This document shows, one piece after another, positions 9,344-16,740 of a stretch of 22,526 nucleotides of DNA. The notes under the pieces are model-generated. The model was not told the origin of the DNA. It worked only from the letters and a program-made list of their open reading frames with translations, and searched no databases. This stretch comes from Zopfochytrium polystomum (taxonomy: Eukaryota > Chytridiomycota > Chytridiomycetes > Chytridiales > Chytridiaceae). How positions within the stretch are numbered: position 1 is the stretch's first letter; each line of letters starts with the position of its first letter. The position numbers and the translations under genes were made by a program. The DNA lies in NCBI GenBank assembly GCA_025765615.1, contig JAIVFJ010000579.1, forward strand, positions 1 through 22,526, read 5' to 3'.

Positions 9344-9398
9344 TAGGACAGTGGTTAAGTCGGCTGACCTGCACAGTGGGGGGCCCGGGTTCGATTCC
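9344..9398 (+). promoter_or_regulatory. Internal Pol III promoter, A and B boxes (SINE-like unit 1)
   Basis: A-box-like TAGGACAGTGG at 9344-9354 and B box GGTTCGATTCC at 9388-9398, spaced as in tRNA genes. The A box departs from consensus at one position; the B box matches the GGTTCGANTCC consensus. Confidence 0.68.
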
Positions 9399-9671
9399 CG
9401 GCAAGACGAAACAGGGAATGGCCGAAGTAAAAACCATCCGATAAGGACACCCTGGCCACCGGCAACGGATGCCCCCTGGTGGTTAGTCTGGCTAGTCCAG
9501 GCGAGGTAGCTCAAGTAACGGGAAGGTACCTTGGTGGTACTGGGCCGTCGCGGTTAAGTTGAGTGATGTCCCCAATGACAGCTCCCCATACGGACAGCTA
9601 AGGAGACTATACTGACCGGCGTGACTGATGAGAGCGGCTACCGGTGTGCTAAGCATGCTCAAGGTTTCACG

Positions 9672-9733
9672 GTGCCTAGAAAATAAGTAGCCCTAAGCGA
9701 GGGGGGCGAGGGTTCAACTCCCTCCTAGGTACG
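9672..9733 (+). other. tRNA-like 3' domain of SINE-like unit 1
   Basis: GTGCCTAG (9672-9679) pairs over 8 bp (one G-U) with CTAGGTAC (9725-9732). Directly inside the 3' strand is a T-arm of canonical 5/7/5 geometry: GAGGG 9708-9712, loop TTCAACT, CCCTC 9720-9724. A GCCC...GGGC hairpin fills the anticodon-arm position, and no D-arm is seen. The body ends one base after this fold, where tRNA 3' processing would cut. Confidence 0.6.
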
Positions 9734-10099
9734 CGATTTTTGCCTCTTCCTCGATCTTTGCTCATTCTTCGATCTCTGCTTTTTCTTCGAATTTTGCATT
9801 ACCCTTCGATTTATGCTTTTCTTTCTTCGATCTGGCCCCCCTCGTTGAGGGGGGGCCTTACGCATTCCCACCCCCCCCGAAAGGGGGGGGCCGGGCCTCA
9901 TAGTTTCCGTTGCTGGTTGTTCTTCGTTGGGTGTTAGTGTGGGTTTTTTCAAGGTTCGCCCTTTTTTCCCTCACGCCCGCACTCGGCGTATTCGGGCCTA
10001 GAAGCAGGTCTCTAACTGTTGTTTCCACTTCATCATTGGGCCGGTGAGGGTGGATTCGATCACCAAAACAGTTGTAGTAGATAATAAATTTCTTGAGGA
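9734..10099 (+). repeat. Type B 3' tail on SINE-like unit 1
   Basis: Matches 16336-16702 closely. Hairpins: GGCCCCCCTC (9834-9843) with GAGGGGGGGCC (9847-9857), and C8 (9871-9878) with G8 (9883-9890) closed by a GAAA tetraloop. It ends with AATAAATTTCTTGAGGA before the linker. No coding potential is seen. Confidence 0.82.
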
Positions 10100-10111
10100 G
10101 TTAGGGTTAGG
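10100..10111 (+). repeat. Telomeric linker 4
   Basis: GTTAGGGTTAGG between tail B and the truncated 5' end of LINE-C1, with no extra G. Confidence 0.92.
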
Positions 10112-10738
10112 ATTTTCAGACCCAGATCCTCTGTTGTCGAGGCGCGCCGCGCAGCGCCAGACTATGTCCCGCCTGCGTGGTCCCTTGAAGGAGCGAAGTA
10201 CGTTCCAGTATATGTTAGGCCCAATCTTTCAGATATTGGTCGAGCTGCGCCCCGCCACAGTTTGAGACTGCTATTCACTGCTGCGAATGGATTCCCTCGG
10301 GTCCCTGAGATCTCTGTGATTGGCAAGCATGCGTCATTGATGGAATGCTGGGTTTTAGAATCTGAGAAGGCCAAGTTTGTGGCTGCCTGTAAAAAGGCTG
10401 AGGTTGTGGTGGATGATGAGTGTGAACCCTGGAAACCCTCGCGCCTTCGATCAGGGGCCGAGGCTGAAGCTGCTGCTGTGCGTGCATATCTGAGCCGTAT
10501 TGCTGGAATTCTGAACCACCCGACATTCCGTCCCTCTGTGCTGCTGGCAAAGTCTATCTGTGACTTTGTGCCCCGCCGGTTTGTGGCTGACCTGAAGGGG
10601 AAGCTTCGCGACCCGTCACACTTTCCCGCCAAGGGGAAGGAGCCGGAGACGGAGGCAGAACCTTTAGAGACACCCAGGCCTCGTGGGGCTGAAGACACAG
10701 GAGCTTCCAGTGGTGCCGACTCTATGCTTGATGATTGA
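10112..10738 (+). pseudogene. 3' part of LINE-C1 ORF1
   Basis: An open frame from the linker to TGA 10736-10738, about 208 residues without the original start. It covers the conserved C-terminal domain of ORF1: KYVPVYVRPNLSDIGRAAPR aligns with KFVPVYIRPNLSDVGRANPR of LINE-A1. The shared blocks FPRVPEISVIG, MECWV and AGILNHP follow. The N-terminal zinc ribbon and coiled coil are lost by 5' truncation. The C-terminal end is Glu/Pro-rich. Confidence 0.88.
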
Positions 10739-13700
10739 TGGACTTAGATTTGGATTTGTGAACTTGAACTGCTCGCTCTCAGGACATGTCAAGAACATAG
10801 ACCAAGCATTTTCAGATTTCCATTCAGACTATATTTTGTTGGCGGACACTGGGATCACTGTGGTGGAGAATAACCCGTTGAGGGGATTGGTGGCTGACTC
10901 AAGGGGACCGGCGTTGGAGTTTGAGGAACGGCTTGGGCATAAGGGCAAGAAGGGGGTGTCCATTCATAAGGGCAGGAGGATGGAGGAGGACTTGGTGGTG
11001 CAGACTCTGGAGAAGGACACAAAGGGGGAGTGGGTCATTGCCAGGATGTCAGAGATTATCATGGCAGTGGTGTACTTTGCACCCTCGACGGATTTGGAGG
11101 TGCTTCAGTCATTCTCAGCAACAGCAGACAGGATTGCTGGGGCTAACCCCCAGGCACCCTTTCTGATCATTGGAGATTTCAACACTTCACTGCAGGAGTA
11201 CGGCTGTGCTCACTCGCAGCCCAGGCTGAGGGTGGACTGGTGGCGCGCTTGGATTGATGGTTCAGGATGGAGCAGGGTTGAGCCAGTTCAGGGACAGTGG
11301 ACCACTTTCTCACCTAGAATCGCTGGCCCAGTAGGCAGGGGAGTCACTGACTTGCTCCTTGTGAATCGAGCTGGACTTGGAGCTGTGCATAACTTGGTTG
11401 TCCATGACGCACCTGAGGAACACTTGGCCTTCACAGATCACAGGATGCTCACCTTTGAGCTTCGAACACACTTGACCATGAAGCCACCCTTTGAGAGACT
11501 GAATGTGCGCAGGCTGATGCTGAGACAAGTCCAGTATGAGAAGAAACTTGCAGAGACCAGGAAGCCCTTGAGACAAGAGATTCACTCAGCATGGAAGTCT
11601 TTGAATGCCGCTGCTGTAGCTCAGGAGGAGTGGCCTTTTGAGCGCAGACGTGCCTGTGCAGACTCTGTATCTCAGTTGGTGGTGAAGTGGCTTGTGGACA
11701 CTGGAGTCCAAGTGGCTGGGAAGACCAAGTTTAGGGGTGGTGCAGGCGGCCCTGATGTCGAGGAGAAGCATTTGGAGGAGCTGAAGCGCCGGCGGGACCT
11801 GTCCCGCATGGAGGCTGAAGCCCACCCTGATGATGATCCTGTCGGGCAGAAGGACGCCTGGGCAAAGTTCAGGCAGTGGAACAGGCTGACAAAGGTGGCC
11901 ATCAAACGCTACAGGAAGAGGGTGTACTCTGCTGTGCAGGACTTAGCTGTCAAGGACTTTGCTGCTGAAGCCAAGAGAATTAAGTGTCAGAAATCCAGAG
12001 TGGAGCGCACTCACTGTGCCCTTGACCCTCAGAAACTTCCAGACTATGCTGATCACTTTAGGGGAACCATTGGCCATGAGCCAACTGGTACTGATGCCGT
12101 CAACCAGAATGTCTTAGCTGCCTGCAGTGCTGAACGGCCCATGGTGCCTCTGAAGCTATCTGAAGTAGCCTGGATCAAGAAGAATGCTGTGGAAGAGGCT
12201 TGCAAGATTGCACCCCGGGGCAAAGCCCCAGGGGAGGATGCCCTGTTTGGCGAACTGGTGTGCATTGCCCCACATGTGGTGGCTCCTGTGTTGCAGAGAT
12301 TCTTTCAGCTGCTTGCAGCCCTACAGGTGGTTCCCACACTCTGGGGGATCGCGAATGTTGCCCTGGTGTACAAGAACAAGGGGGTGAACACTGATGTGGC
12401 AAACTACAGGCCAATTTCTCTGTGCTCAAGGTTGAGGCTGGTGTATGAGCGGGTGTTGGCCCCGCAGGTGGAAAGAGTGGTTGAAGGAATGATCCACCCC
12501 TCACAGGGTGGTTTCAGGCGCCACAGGTCCACCATGGACCAGGCATTCACTCTTCATGAGCTTCAGCAACAGTACCCTGATCTGACTGTGGTGTACTTGG
12601 ACATCAAGGCTGCCTATGATTGCACAAGCAGGAACTACGTGTGGGAATCCATCTGGAATGCCAAGAATGACAAGAGTCCTGAGTTCACCAGGAACCAGTT
12701 GCTGCCGATTCTCAGATCCTTGTTTGACTTTAATGCGTGCCAGCTTCTGGTCATGGGACAGAAGTCTGATCAGATTCCAGTGACGCGGGGATTTCTACAG
12801 GGAACTGTGCTGTCCCCAATGCTGTTCAATGTTGCCATCAACTCGCTGCCTGAGGCGCTCTCTAGGGTGCCCCACAGCCAGTTGGAATGTGGTGGATTGA
12901 AGATCAACTCTCTGCTGTTTGCTGATGACTCTGCAGTGTTTGCAAGGAACAAGGCTGTCCTTCAGAATCTGCTTGATGAAGTCCACAACTGGTCCCAGAG
13001 GCGGGGCATGACCTTTGCAGCACAAAAATGTGTTGTTGTTTCCAAGACACGAAACTTGAGATTGCAGATGAATGGGGTGGTGCTCCCCCAGGAGAAGACC
13101 ACACTGCAGCTGGGACTTGTGCGTGATTGCAACGGCATCGACTTTGAGACGTCTCTGCAGATGAGGGTGAAGAAGACTGAGAAGATGCTTCAGTTTCTGA
13201 AATCTCGAGGGTTCAATGGCTGGGGATTCCGGCCTGTGAATGCGTACAGGGTGTACATGTGCTTTCTGCGGCCCATGCTGGAGTATGGGTTTGCACTGAG
13301 GCCAAATTCAGAGGCCTTCTTGGCCCCGGCCCAGAAGGTCCAGGACATGTGTTTGCGCCAGGCTTTGTCTTTTGGGAAAACATCCAGCACTGTGGCAATG
13401 CATCTGATTCTTGGAGTGGTGCCTATGGTTGCACGCAACAAAATGTTGAACGCGAGATATTTCTACAGACTGCACCACACTCAGGACCAGAGAAACACCA
13501 CCGCACACATGTACAGGCACATGGCGGAGCGGGGGCGGCGGGCTCCTGCAGGATCCCTCACCAGGCTCACTCTGTTCACACCGGATGTGGATCTATATTT
13601 TGGGTCAGTGCCACGGAAGGCCTTGGCACAGATTCCGTTTGTCAGACACAGGACTTATCCGTATGACCTTGAAGTTACCAGATCGGAGCCCAAAAACATT

Positions 13701-14483
13701 GATGCTGTGGCTATGCAGAAGATGCACACTGTGTCACTTGAGAAGTATAAGGAAAAGGCCAACTTGACTGGAGTGGTGGCACCCCTGGTGGTCCCCCCTC
13801 ACCGGGGGCCCTGCCAGGTGGTTCGTTCTGGTGCAATGTTTAACAGGAGGTGGTTGAGATGCCTTGTGGCTTGGATGGGTGGCCGTGTTGCCTATCACCA
13901 GAAGTGCAAGAAGTGTGATGCTGAGCTGGACAGGAACCATGCCTTGGAGTGTTCAGGTGTGCGCCGCCTCCTGGAGGCGGACCACCCTGAGTGCGTCCCA
14001 AGCGTGGAGCAGGCGAGGAGGAACATCACAGTGCTGGATCTGCTGCTGCAGACTCTGACTTTCTGGGCGCCCTACACAGCCAATGATGCGGATAAGATCC
14101 CTCAGGAGACGAGGGTTGCTTCAAAGAAGCTGGGGATGAAGCTTGCTAGGCTGATTGCAAAGATTCGAGTGGAATGCGCTGGAATGAGGGACTTTGTGGA
14201 TGCTTCAGAGACCACAGCAGATCAGGAGGCGGACTATTTGATGGAAGCAGGGACAGTGGATGATAGGAGGGCGGATCTTAGGACTCGCATGCAGATGGCA
14301 CAGGTGCGGCGGCAAGCTAGGGAAGCCCTGCGTGCGCACTGGGATCCAGTGCGCAACAAGGGGTTCAGGGAATCGAGGAACAGGTGGCTGGCTAAGGAGA
14401 CTCAGGCAGTGATGGGGAAGCCGGACGGATCCGGGTGGGTTGACTCTGATACAGAGAGTAGAGCTTCAGTGGGAGGTGGATGA
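10731..14483 (+). CDS. LINE-C1 ORF2: APE-like endonuclease, reverse transcriptase, CCHC knuckle
   Basis: 1250 aa from the ATG at 10731, which overlaps the ORF1 end by 8 nt (TGA 10736-10738). An upstream extension to 10683 would use GTG and lies inside ORF1, so I reject it. The product starts MIDGLRFGFVNLN, like the LINE-A ORF2 start. Endonuclease motifs: VNLN, GDFN, TDLLLVN, TDH. The catalytic Glu position is Asp again (LADTG). RT motifs: NYRPISLC, QGGFRRHRST, YLDIKAAYD, FLQGTVLSPMLF, FADD. The knuckle is C-x2-C-x7-H-x3-C (CKKC...NHALEC). ORF2 lies in a different frame offset from ORF1 than in LINE-A1, which favours stop-restart coupling over frameshifting. The frame is complete and likely functional. 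Confidence 0.96.
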   Translation: MIDGLRFGFVNLNCSLSGHVKNIDQAFSDFHSDYILLADTGITVVENNPLRGLVADSRGPALEFEERLGHKGKKGVSIHKGRRMEEDLVVQTLEKDTKGEWVIARMSEIIMAVVYFAPSTDLEVLQSFSATADRIAGANPQAPFLIIGDFNTSLQEYGCAHSQPRLRVDWWRAWIDGSGWSRVEPVQGQWTTFSPRIAGPVGRGVTDLLLVNRAGLGAVHNLVVHDAPEEHLAFTDHRMLTFELRTHLTMKPPFERLNVRRLMLRQVQYEKKLAETRKPLRQEIHSAWKSLNAAAVAQEEWPFERRRACADSVSQLVVKWLVDTGVQVAGKTKFRGGAGGPDVEEKHLEELKRRRDLSRMEAEAHPDDDPVGQKDAWAKFRQWNRLTKVAIKRYRKRVYSAVQDLAVKDFAAEAKRIKCQKSRVERTHCALDPQKLPDYADHFRGTIGHEPTGTDAVNQNVLAACSAERPMVPLKLSEVAWIKKNAVEEACKIAPRGKAPGEDALFGELVCIAPHVVAPVLQRFFQLLAALQVVPTLWGIANVALVYKNKGVNTDVANYRPISLCSRLRLVYERVLAPQVERVVEGMIHPSQGGFRRHRSTMDQAFTLHELQQQYPDLTVVYLDIKAAYDCTSRNYVWESIWNAKNDKSPEFTRNQLLPILRSLFDFNACQLLVMGQKSDQIPVTRGFLQGTVLSPMLFNVAINSLPEALSRVPHSQLECGGLKINSLLFADDSAVFARNKAVLQNLLDEVHNWSQRRGMTFAAQKCVVVSKTRNLRLQMNGVVLPQEKTTLQLGLVRDCNGIDFETSLQMRVKKTEKMLQFLKSRGFNGWGFRPVNAYRVYMCFLRPMLEYGFALRPNSEAFLAPAQKVQDMCLRQALSFGKTSSTVAMHLILGVVPMVARNKMLNARYFYRLHHTQDQRNTTAHMYRHMAERGRRAPAGSLTRLTLFTPDVDLYFGSVPRKALAQIPFVRHRTYPYDLEVTRSEPKNIDAVAMQKMHTVSLEKYKEKANLTGVVAPLVVPPHRGPCQVVRSGAMFNRRWLRCLVAWMGGRVAYHQKCKKCDAELDRNHALECSGVRRLLEADHPECVPSVEQARRNITVLDLLLQTLTFWAPYTANDADKIPQETRVASKKLGMKLARLIAKIRVECAGMRDFVDASETTADQEADYLMEAGTVDDRRADLRTRMQMAQVRRQAREALRAHWDPVRNKGFRESRNRWLAKETQAVMGKPDGSGWVDSDTESRASVGGG

Positions 14484-14773
14484 GTGTCTGTTTCTGTTGC
14501 CTCATCATTTGTTTTCTATTTGTTTTTTGTTGTGTTGACTTTATAGTTTTAAGCTGTTGTCTGGTTTAAGTTTGGTTCTACTGTTCTTTCAGACCTCTTC
14601 TCTTCACCTTGGCCTCTTTGTTTTTCTTCTTCGTTGGCTTTCTCTCTCTCTCACATGTGCCCCCTCTGACCTCTTGGACTTTCTTTCTTTTCCTTCATAT
14701 GCATGTACTTTTTTAACTTTCAAGCTGCAGATTCCTCACCTTCGGGTTGGAGCGAATAATACACTATTGAAAA
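14484..14773 (+). repeat. LINE-C1 3' UTR with tail A variant
   Basis: A T/C-rich UTR sharing the ATTTGTTTTCTATTTG stretch and the last ~70 nt with LINE-A. The terminal stem-loop is shortened to ACC-TTCG-GGT (14738-14747), a UUCG tetraloop, inside the same CTC/GAG and ATTC/GAAT outer pairs. The AATAAA position reads AATAAT (14755-14760). Confidence 0.83.
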
Positions 14774-14785
14774 GTTAGGGTTAGG
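14774..14785 (+). repeat. Telomeric linker 5
   Basis: GTTAGGGTTAGG followed by GCCGGCC, the same joint as at 9321-9339, although the upstream LINE is of another lineage. Confidence 0.92.
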
Positions 14786-14796
14786 GCCGGCCTGTG

Positions 14797-14851
14797 TAGG
14801 ACAGTGGTTAAGTCGGCTGACCTGCACAGTGGGGGGCCCGGGTTCGATTCC
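14797..14851 (+). promoter_or_regulatory. Internal Pol III promoter, A and B boxes (SINE-like unit 2)
   Basis: TAGGACAGTGG at 14797-14807 and GGTTCGATTCC at 14841-14851, identical in sequence and spacing to copy 1. Confidence 0.68.
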
Positions 14852-15142
14852 CGGAAGGACGAAACAGGGAACCGCAACTGAAAACCACCCGATAAGGACA
14901 CCCTGGCCACCGGCAAAGGATACCCCCTGGTGGTTAGTCTGGGCTAGGGATTGTTGGCGTACCTAGTCCAGGCGAGGTAGCACAAGTAACGGGAAGGTAC
15001 CTTGGTGGTACTGGGCCGTCGCGGTTAAGTTGAGTGATGTCCCCAATGACGCTCCCCGAAAGGACAGCTAAGGGAGGCTATACTGACCGGCGTGACTGAT
15101 GAGAGCGGCTACCGGTGTGCTACGCATGCTCAAGGTTTCACG

Positions 15143-15205
15143 GTGCCTAGAAAATAAGTGGCCCTCCGAAAATAGGGGCGAGGGTTCGACTCCCTCCTAG
15201 GTACG
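15143..15205 (+). other. tRNA-like 3' domain of SINE-like unit 2
   Basis: GTGCCTAG (15143-15150) pairs with CTAGGTAC (15197-15204). The T-arm is GAGGG-TTCGACT-CCCTC (15180-15196) and contains a consensus B box GGTTCGACTCC (15183-15193). The middle hairpin differs in sequence from copy 1 but can still form with a GCCC/GGGC core. Confidence 0.6.
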
Positions 15206-15441
15206 GTCTTTCTATTTTCAAGCTGTTGTCTGGTTTAAGTTTGTTTCTACTGTTCTTTCTGCTGTCTTCTCTTCACCTTGGCCTCTTTGTTTTTCTTCAT
15301 CGTTGGCTTTTTCTCTCTCTCACATGTGCCCCCTCTGACCTCTTGGACTTTCTGTCTTCTCCTTCACACGCATGTACTTTTTTAACTTTCAAGCTGCAGA
15401 TTCCTCACCCTCGGGTTGGAGCGAATAAATCCCGTTGAAAA
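15206..15441 (+). repeat. Type A (LINE-C) 3' tail on SINE-like unit 2
   Basis: Aligns with LINE-C1 3' UTR from about 14545 on (AAGCTGTTGTCTGGTTTAAG shared). The terminal stem-loop is ACC-CTCG-GGT (15407-15416), and AATAAA is restored. The short ORFs in it are low-complexity Leu/Phe-rich readings of the T/C-rich UTR. Confidence 0.85.
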
Positions 15442-15453
15442 GTTAGGGTTAGG
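15442..15453 (+). repeat. Telomeric linker 6
   Basis: GTTAGGGTTAGG followed by four further G residues at the start of the next unit. Confidence 0.92.
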
Positions 15454-16335
15454 GGGGACAAAAACTTGCGCAATTTCCGTGGTGCCTTTGGTGGTCGTTG
15501 TCACCGGGGCGGCGCCGATGCGTCGACGTGCAGGTGAGATTCCGTGCAGGAGAGCGCTTTTGCCCCCGTTGGCGATCCCGGCCACGGCGAACGTGTGGTG
15601 ATCGCCCTGGTGCGTATCTGCGTCGTGTCAATCGCTGTGGGATGCGATCCCCCTTGCTGGCCCATGAAAATAGCAGTAGTGGGACAGCGATTGAGCGCCA
15701 ACGATCGCCTCTCCGGTGCGTCGATCTCCCTCCCTCGGGCTTGCGTGCGTCTTTGGAGGGGGTCCCGACCACCCCCCTTAACCCCCCCATCGGTCCTTGA
15801 GTGGGTGGGCGGTATCGCTGCCCATCCGCTCTCGCTTCCTCCGTCTCGATCGGAACCCCTCGACCTCACGATTGCCTTCGTACCATCTGCAAGAGGTTGC
15901 CCATCGTCGATCTCGTACTTCGCAGGAACGGTCGAGAGGGGGTTGAGTCCCCCCTCCCGATCCTCCCCGCCCTGTCACGGTTTTCCTCGATGCTCCGCCT
16001 TCTGATGCCGCTGCTTTCTGTCGACGGTTTTGGGCAAGCAAGTGCTTCGCCCAACGCAAATGGTCCAGTGGGGAGCGCCATCTGGCGCGACCCCTTTGGC
16101 CGAAGGATGTGGCCACGCCTTGCAGCGCCGCCACTCGGTTTTCGGATATCGTCTCGTAACGAGTCTCTGTTTCTTCTTGTTTCCGTTCTGTTCTAATGCT
16201 TACTTATCCCTGTTGATTTTTTTCCAGGGATAAGCCTCTGATTTTTGCCTCTTTTTATTTCGCTTTCACTTCGAACCGCCCCTGTTGATTAGTCCGGGGG
16301 CTCCCGCATATGTTTTCGCTTTTTCGCTTTTTCTT
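15454..16335 (+). other. Body of unit X, function unknown
   Basis: GC-rich; several overlapping frames stay open on both strands (for example 15544-16005 and 15801-16196 on +, 15501-15869 and 15778-16134 on -). None has a recognisable domain. The absence of stops in many frames at once is expected from base composition. One short + frame ending at TAA 16159-16161 reads FCRRFWASKCFAQRKW and could be a decayed C-terminus of an ORF2-like protein, but its upstream frame is closed by a stop. I see no A/B boxes. Confidence 0.5.
16203..16234 (+). other. Perfect 10-bp hairpin in unit X
   Basis: CTTATCCCTG (16203-16212) pairs exactly with CAGGGATAAG (16225-16234) around a 12-nt T-rich loop. It lies in the 3' part of the body, about 100 nt before the tail B region shared with the SINE-like unit. 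It is not seen in the other tail B copies, which begin downstream of it. Confidence 0.55.
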
Positions 16336-16702
16336 CGATTTTTGCCTCTTCCTCGATCTTTGCTCATTCTTCGATCTCTGCTTTTTCTTCGAATTTTGCA
16401 TTACCCTTCGATTTATGCTTTTCTTTCTTCGATCTGGCCCCCCTCGTTGAGGGGGGGCCTTACGCATTCCCACCCCCCCCGAAAGGGGGGGGGCCGGGCC
16501 TCATAGTTTCCGTTGCTGGTTGTTCTTCGTTGGGTGTTAGTGTGGGTTTTTTCAAGGTTCGCCCTTTTTTCCCTCACGCCCGCACTCGGCGTATTCGGGC
16601 CTAGAAGCAGGTCTCTAACTGTTGTTTCCACTTCATCATTGGGCCGGTGAGGGTGGATTCGATCACCAAAACAGTTGTAGTAGATAATAAATTTCTTGAG
16701 GA
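16336..16702 (+). repeat. Type B 3' tail of unit X
   Basis: Longest available reference for tail B. The second hairpin is C8 (16473-16480), GAAA, G9 (16485-16493). AATAAA precedes TTTCTTGAGGA and the linker. The TCG-rich, T-rich 5' part (TTCTTCGATTTTTGCC) may extend upstream past the point shared with 9734. Confidence 0.82.
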
Positions 16703-16714
16703 GTTAGGGTTAGG
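16703..16714 (+). repeat. Telomeric linker 7
   Basis: GTTAGGGTTAGG followed by GAGGGGGG at the 5' end of the ORF1-only element. Confidence 0.92.
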
Positions 16715-16740
16715 GAGGGGGGATTTTTTGACTTCGCAAT

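Larger units (their letters stand above)
9333..9733 (+). ncRNA. SINE-like RNA body with tRNA-derived head
   Basis: Begins GCCGGCCTGTGTAGG and has an A-box-like TAGGACAGTGG and a perfect B box GGTTCGATTCC inside the first 70 nt. A T-arm-like CCGGG/CCCGG stem flanks the B box, but no acceptor stem forms with the 5' end, so this is a tRNA relic, not a working tRNA. The middle ~270 nt is of unknown origin and is well conserved with the second copy, which carries about 20 extra nt near 14942-14961. The 3' end is a second tRNA-like fold (9672-9733). Probably transcribed by RNA polymerase III. Confidence 0.72.
9333..10111 (+). mobile_element. SINE-like unit 1: tRNA-derived body fused to tail B
   Basis: A short unit (about 780 nt) between two telomeric linkers. 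The first 401 nt match 14786-15205, and the rest matches the type B tail at 16336-16702. It encodes no plausible protein. Body and tail meet directly at 9733/9734 without telomeric sequence, so they form one transposed unit. Inference: a non-autonomous element mobilised by the (unseen) LINE that owns tail B. Confidence 0.85.
10112..14785 (+). mobile_element. LINE-C1: 5'-truncated telomeric LINE of a second lineage, ORF2 intact
   Basis: Begins inside ORF1, directly after a telomeric linker, and ends with a type A tail and linker. It is related to LINE-A over the whole shared length but clearly diverged (many amino-acid differences in ORF2, a different UTR length and a different terminal loop), so it is a separate lineage. 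A second copy is at 18837-22340. The ORF2 could still act in trans. Confidence 0.93.
14786..15205 (+). ncRNA. SINE-like RNA body, copy 2
   Basis: Same architecture as 9333-9733: tRNA-like head with A and B boxes, a unique middle, and a tRNA-like 3' fold. It carries an insertion of about 20 nt (around 14942-14961, GGGATTGTTGGCG...) relative to copy 1, plus scattered substitutions. No open frame is convincing. Confidence 0.72.
14786..15453 (+). mobile_element. SINE-like unit 2: same tRNA-derived body fused to tail A
   Basis: A 668-nt unit between telomeric linkers. The body (14786-15205) is a close copy of 9333-9733, but its tail (15206-15441) matches the LINE-C1 3' UTR, not tail B. Inference: a non-autonomous element using the LINE-C machinery, and direct evidence that one SINE body has acquired two unrelated tails. 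Confidence 0.87.
15454..16714 (+). mobile_element. Unit X: unrecognised body with type B tail
   Basis: About 1.26 kb bounded by telomeric linkers, ending in tail B. The body shares no obvious sequence with the other units. Because it sits in the chain with the same orientation and linker, I infer it is a further element mobilised through tail B: a non-autonomous unit, or a 5'-truncated fragment of the missing tail-B LINE. Confidence 0.75.

Noticed and set aside
9333..9405. A functional tRNA gene at the SINE head
   Set aside because: A and B boxes fit, but the 5' end does not pair with the sequence after the T-arm, and the anticodon stem is poor, so no acceptor stem can form.
9600..9670. Hammerhead ribozyme suggested by CTGATGAG in the SINE body
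   Set aside because: The required GAAA after stem II and a suitable cleavage triplet with flanking stems are absent in both copies; only the CUGAUGA string matches.
9333..9733. SINE-like body as a telomerase RNA
   Set aside because: A template for TTAGGG would contain a CUAACCCU-like stretch; none is present in either copy. The telomeric context is explained by the linkers.
10683..10730. An extended N-terminus for LINE-C1 ORF2
   Set aside because: It would need a GTG start inside ORF1. The ATG at 10731 gives a protein start matching that of LINE-A1 ORF2.
15498..16196. Protein-coding genes in the unit X body
   Set aside because: Several frames on both strands are open together, which follows from high GC. 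None has a domain, a homologous frame elsewhere in the window, or a consistent start.
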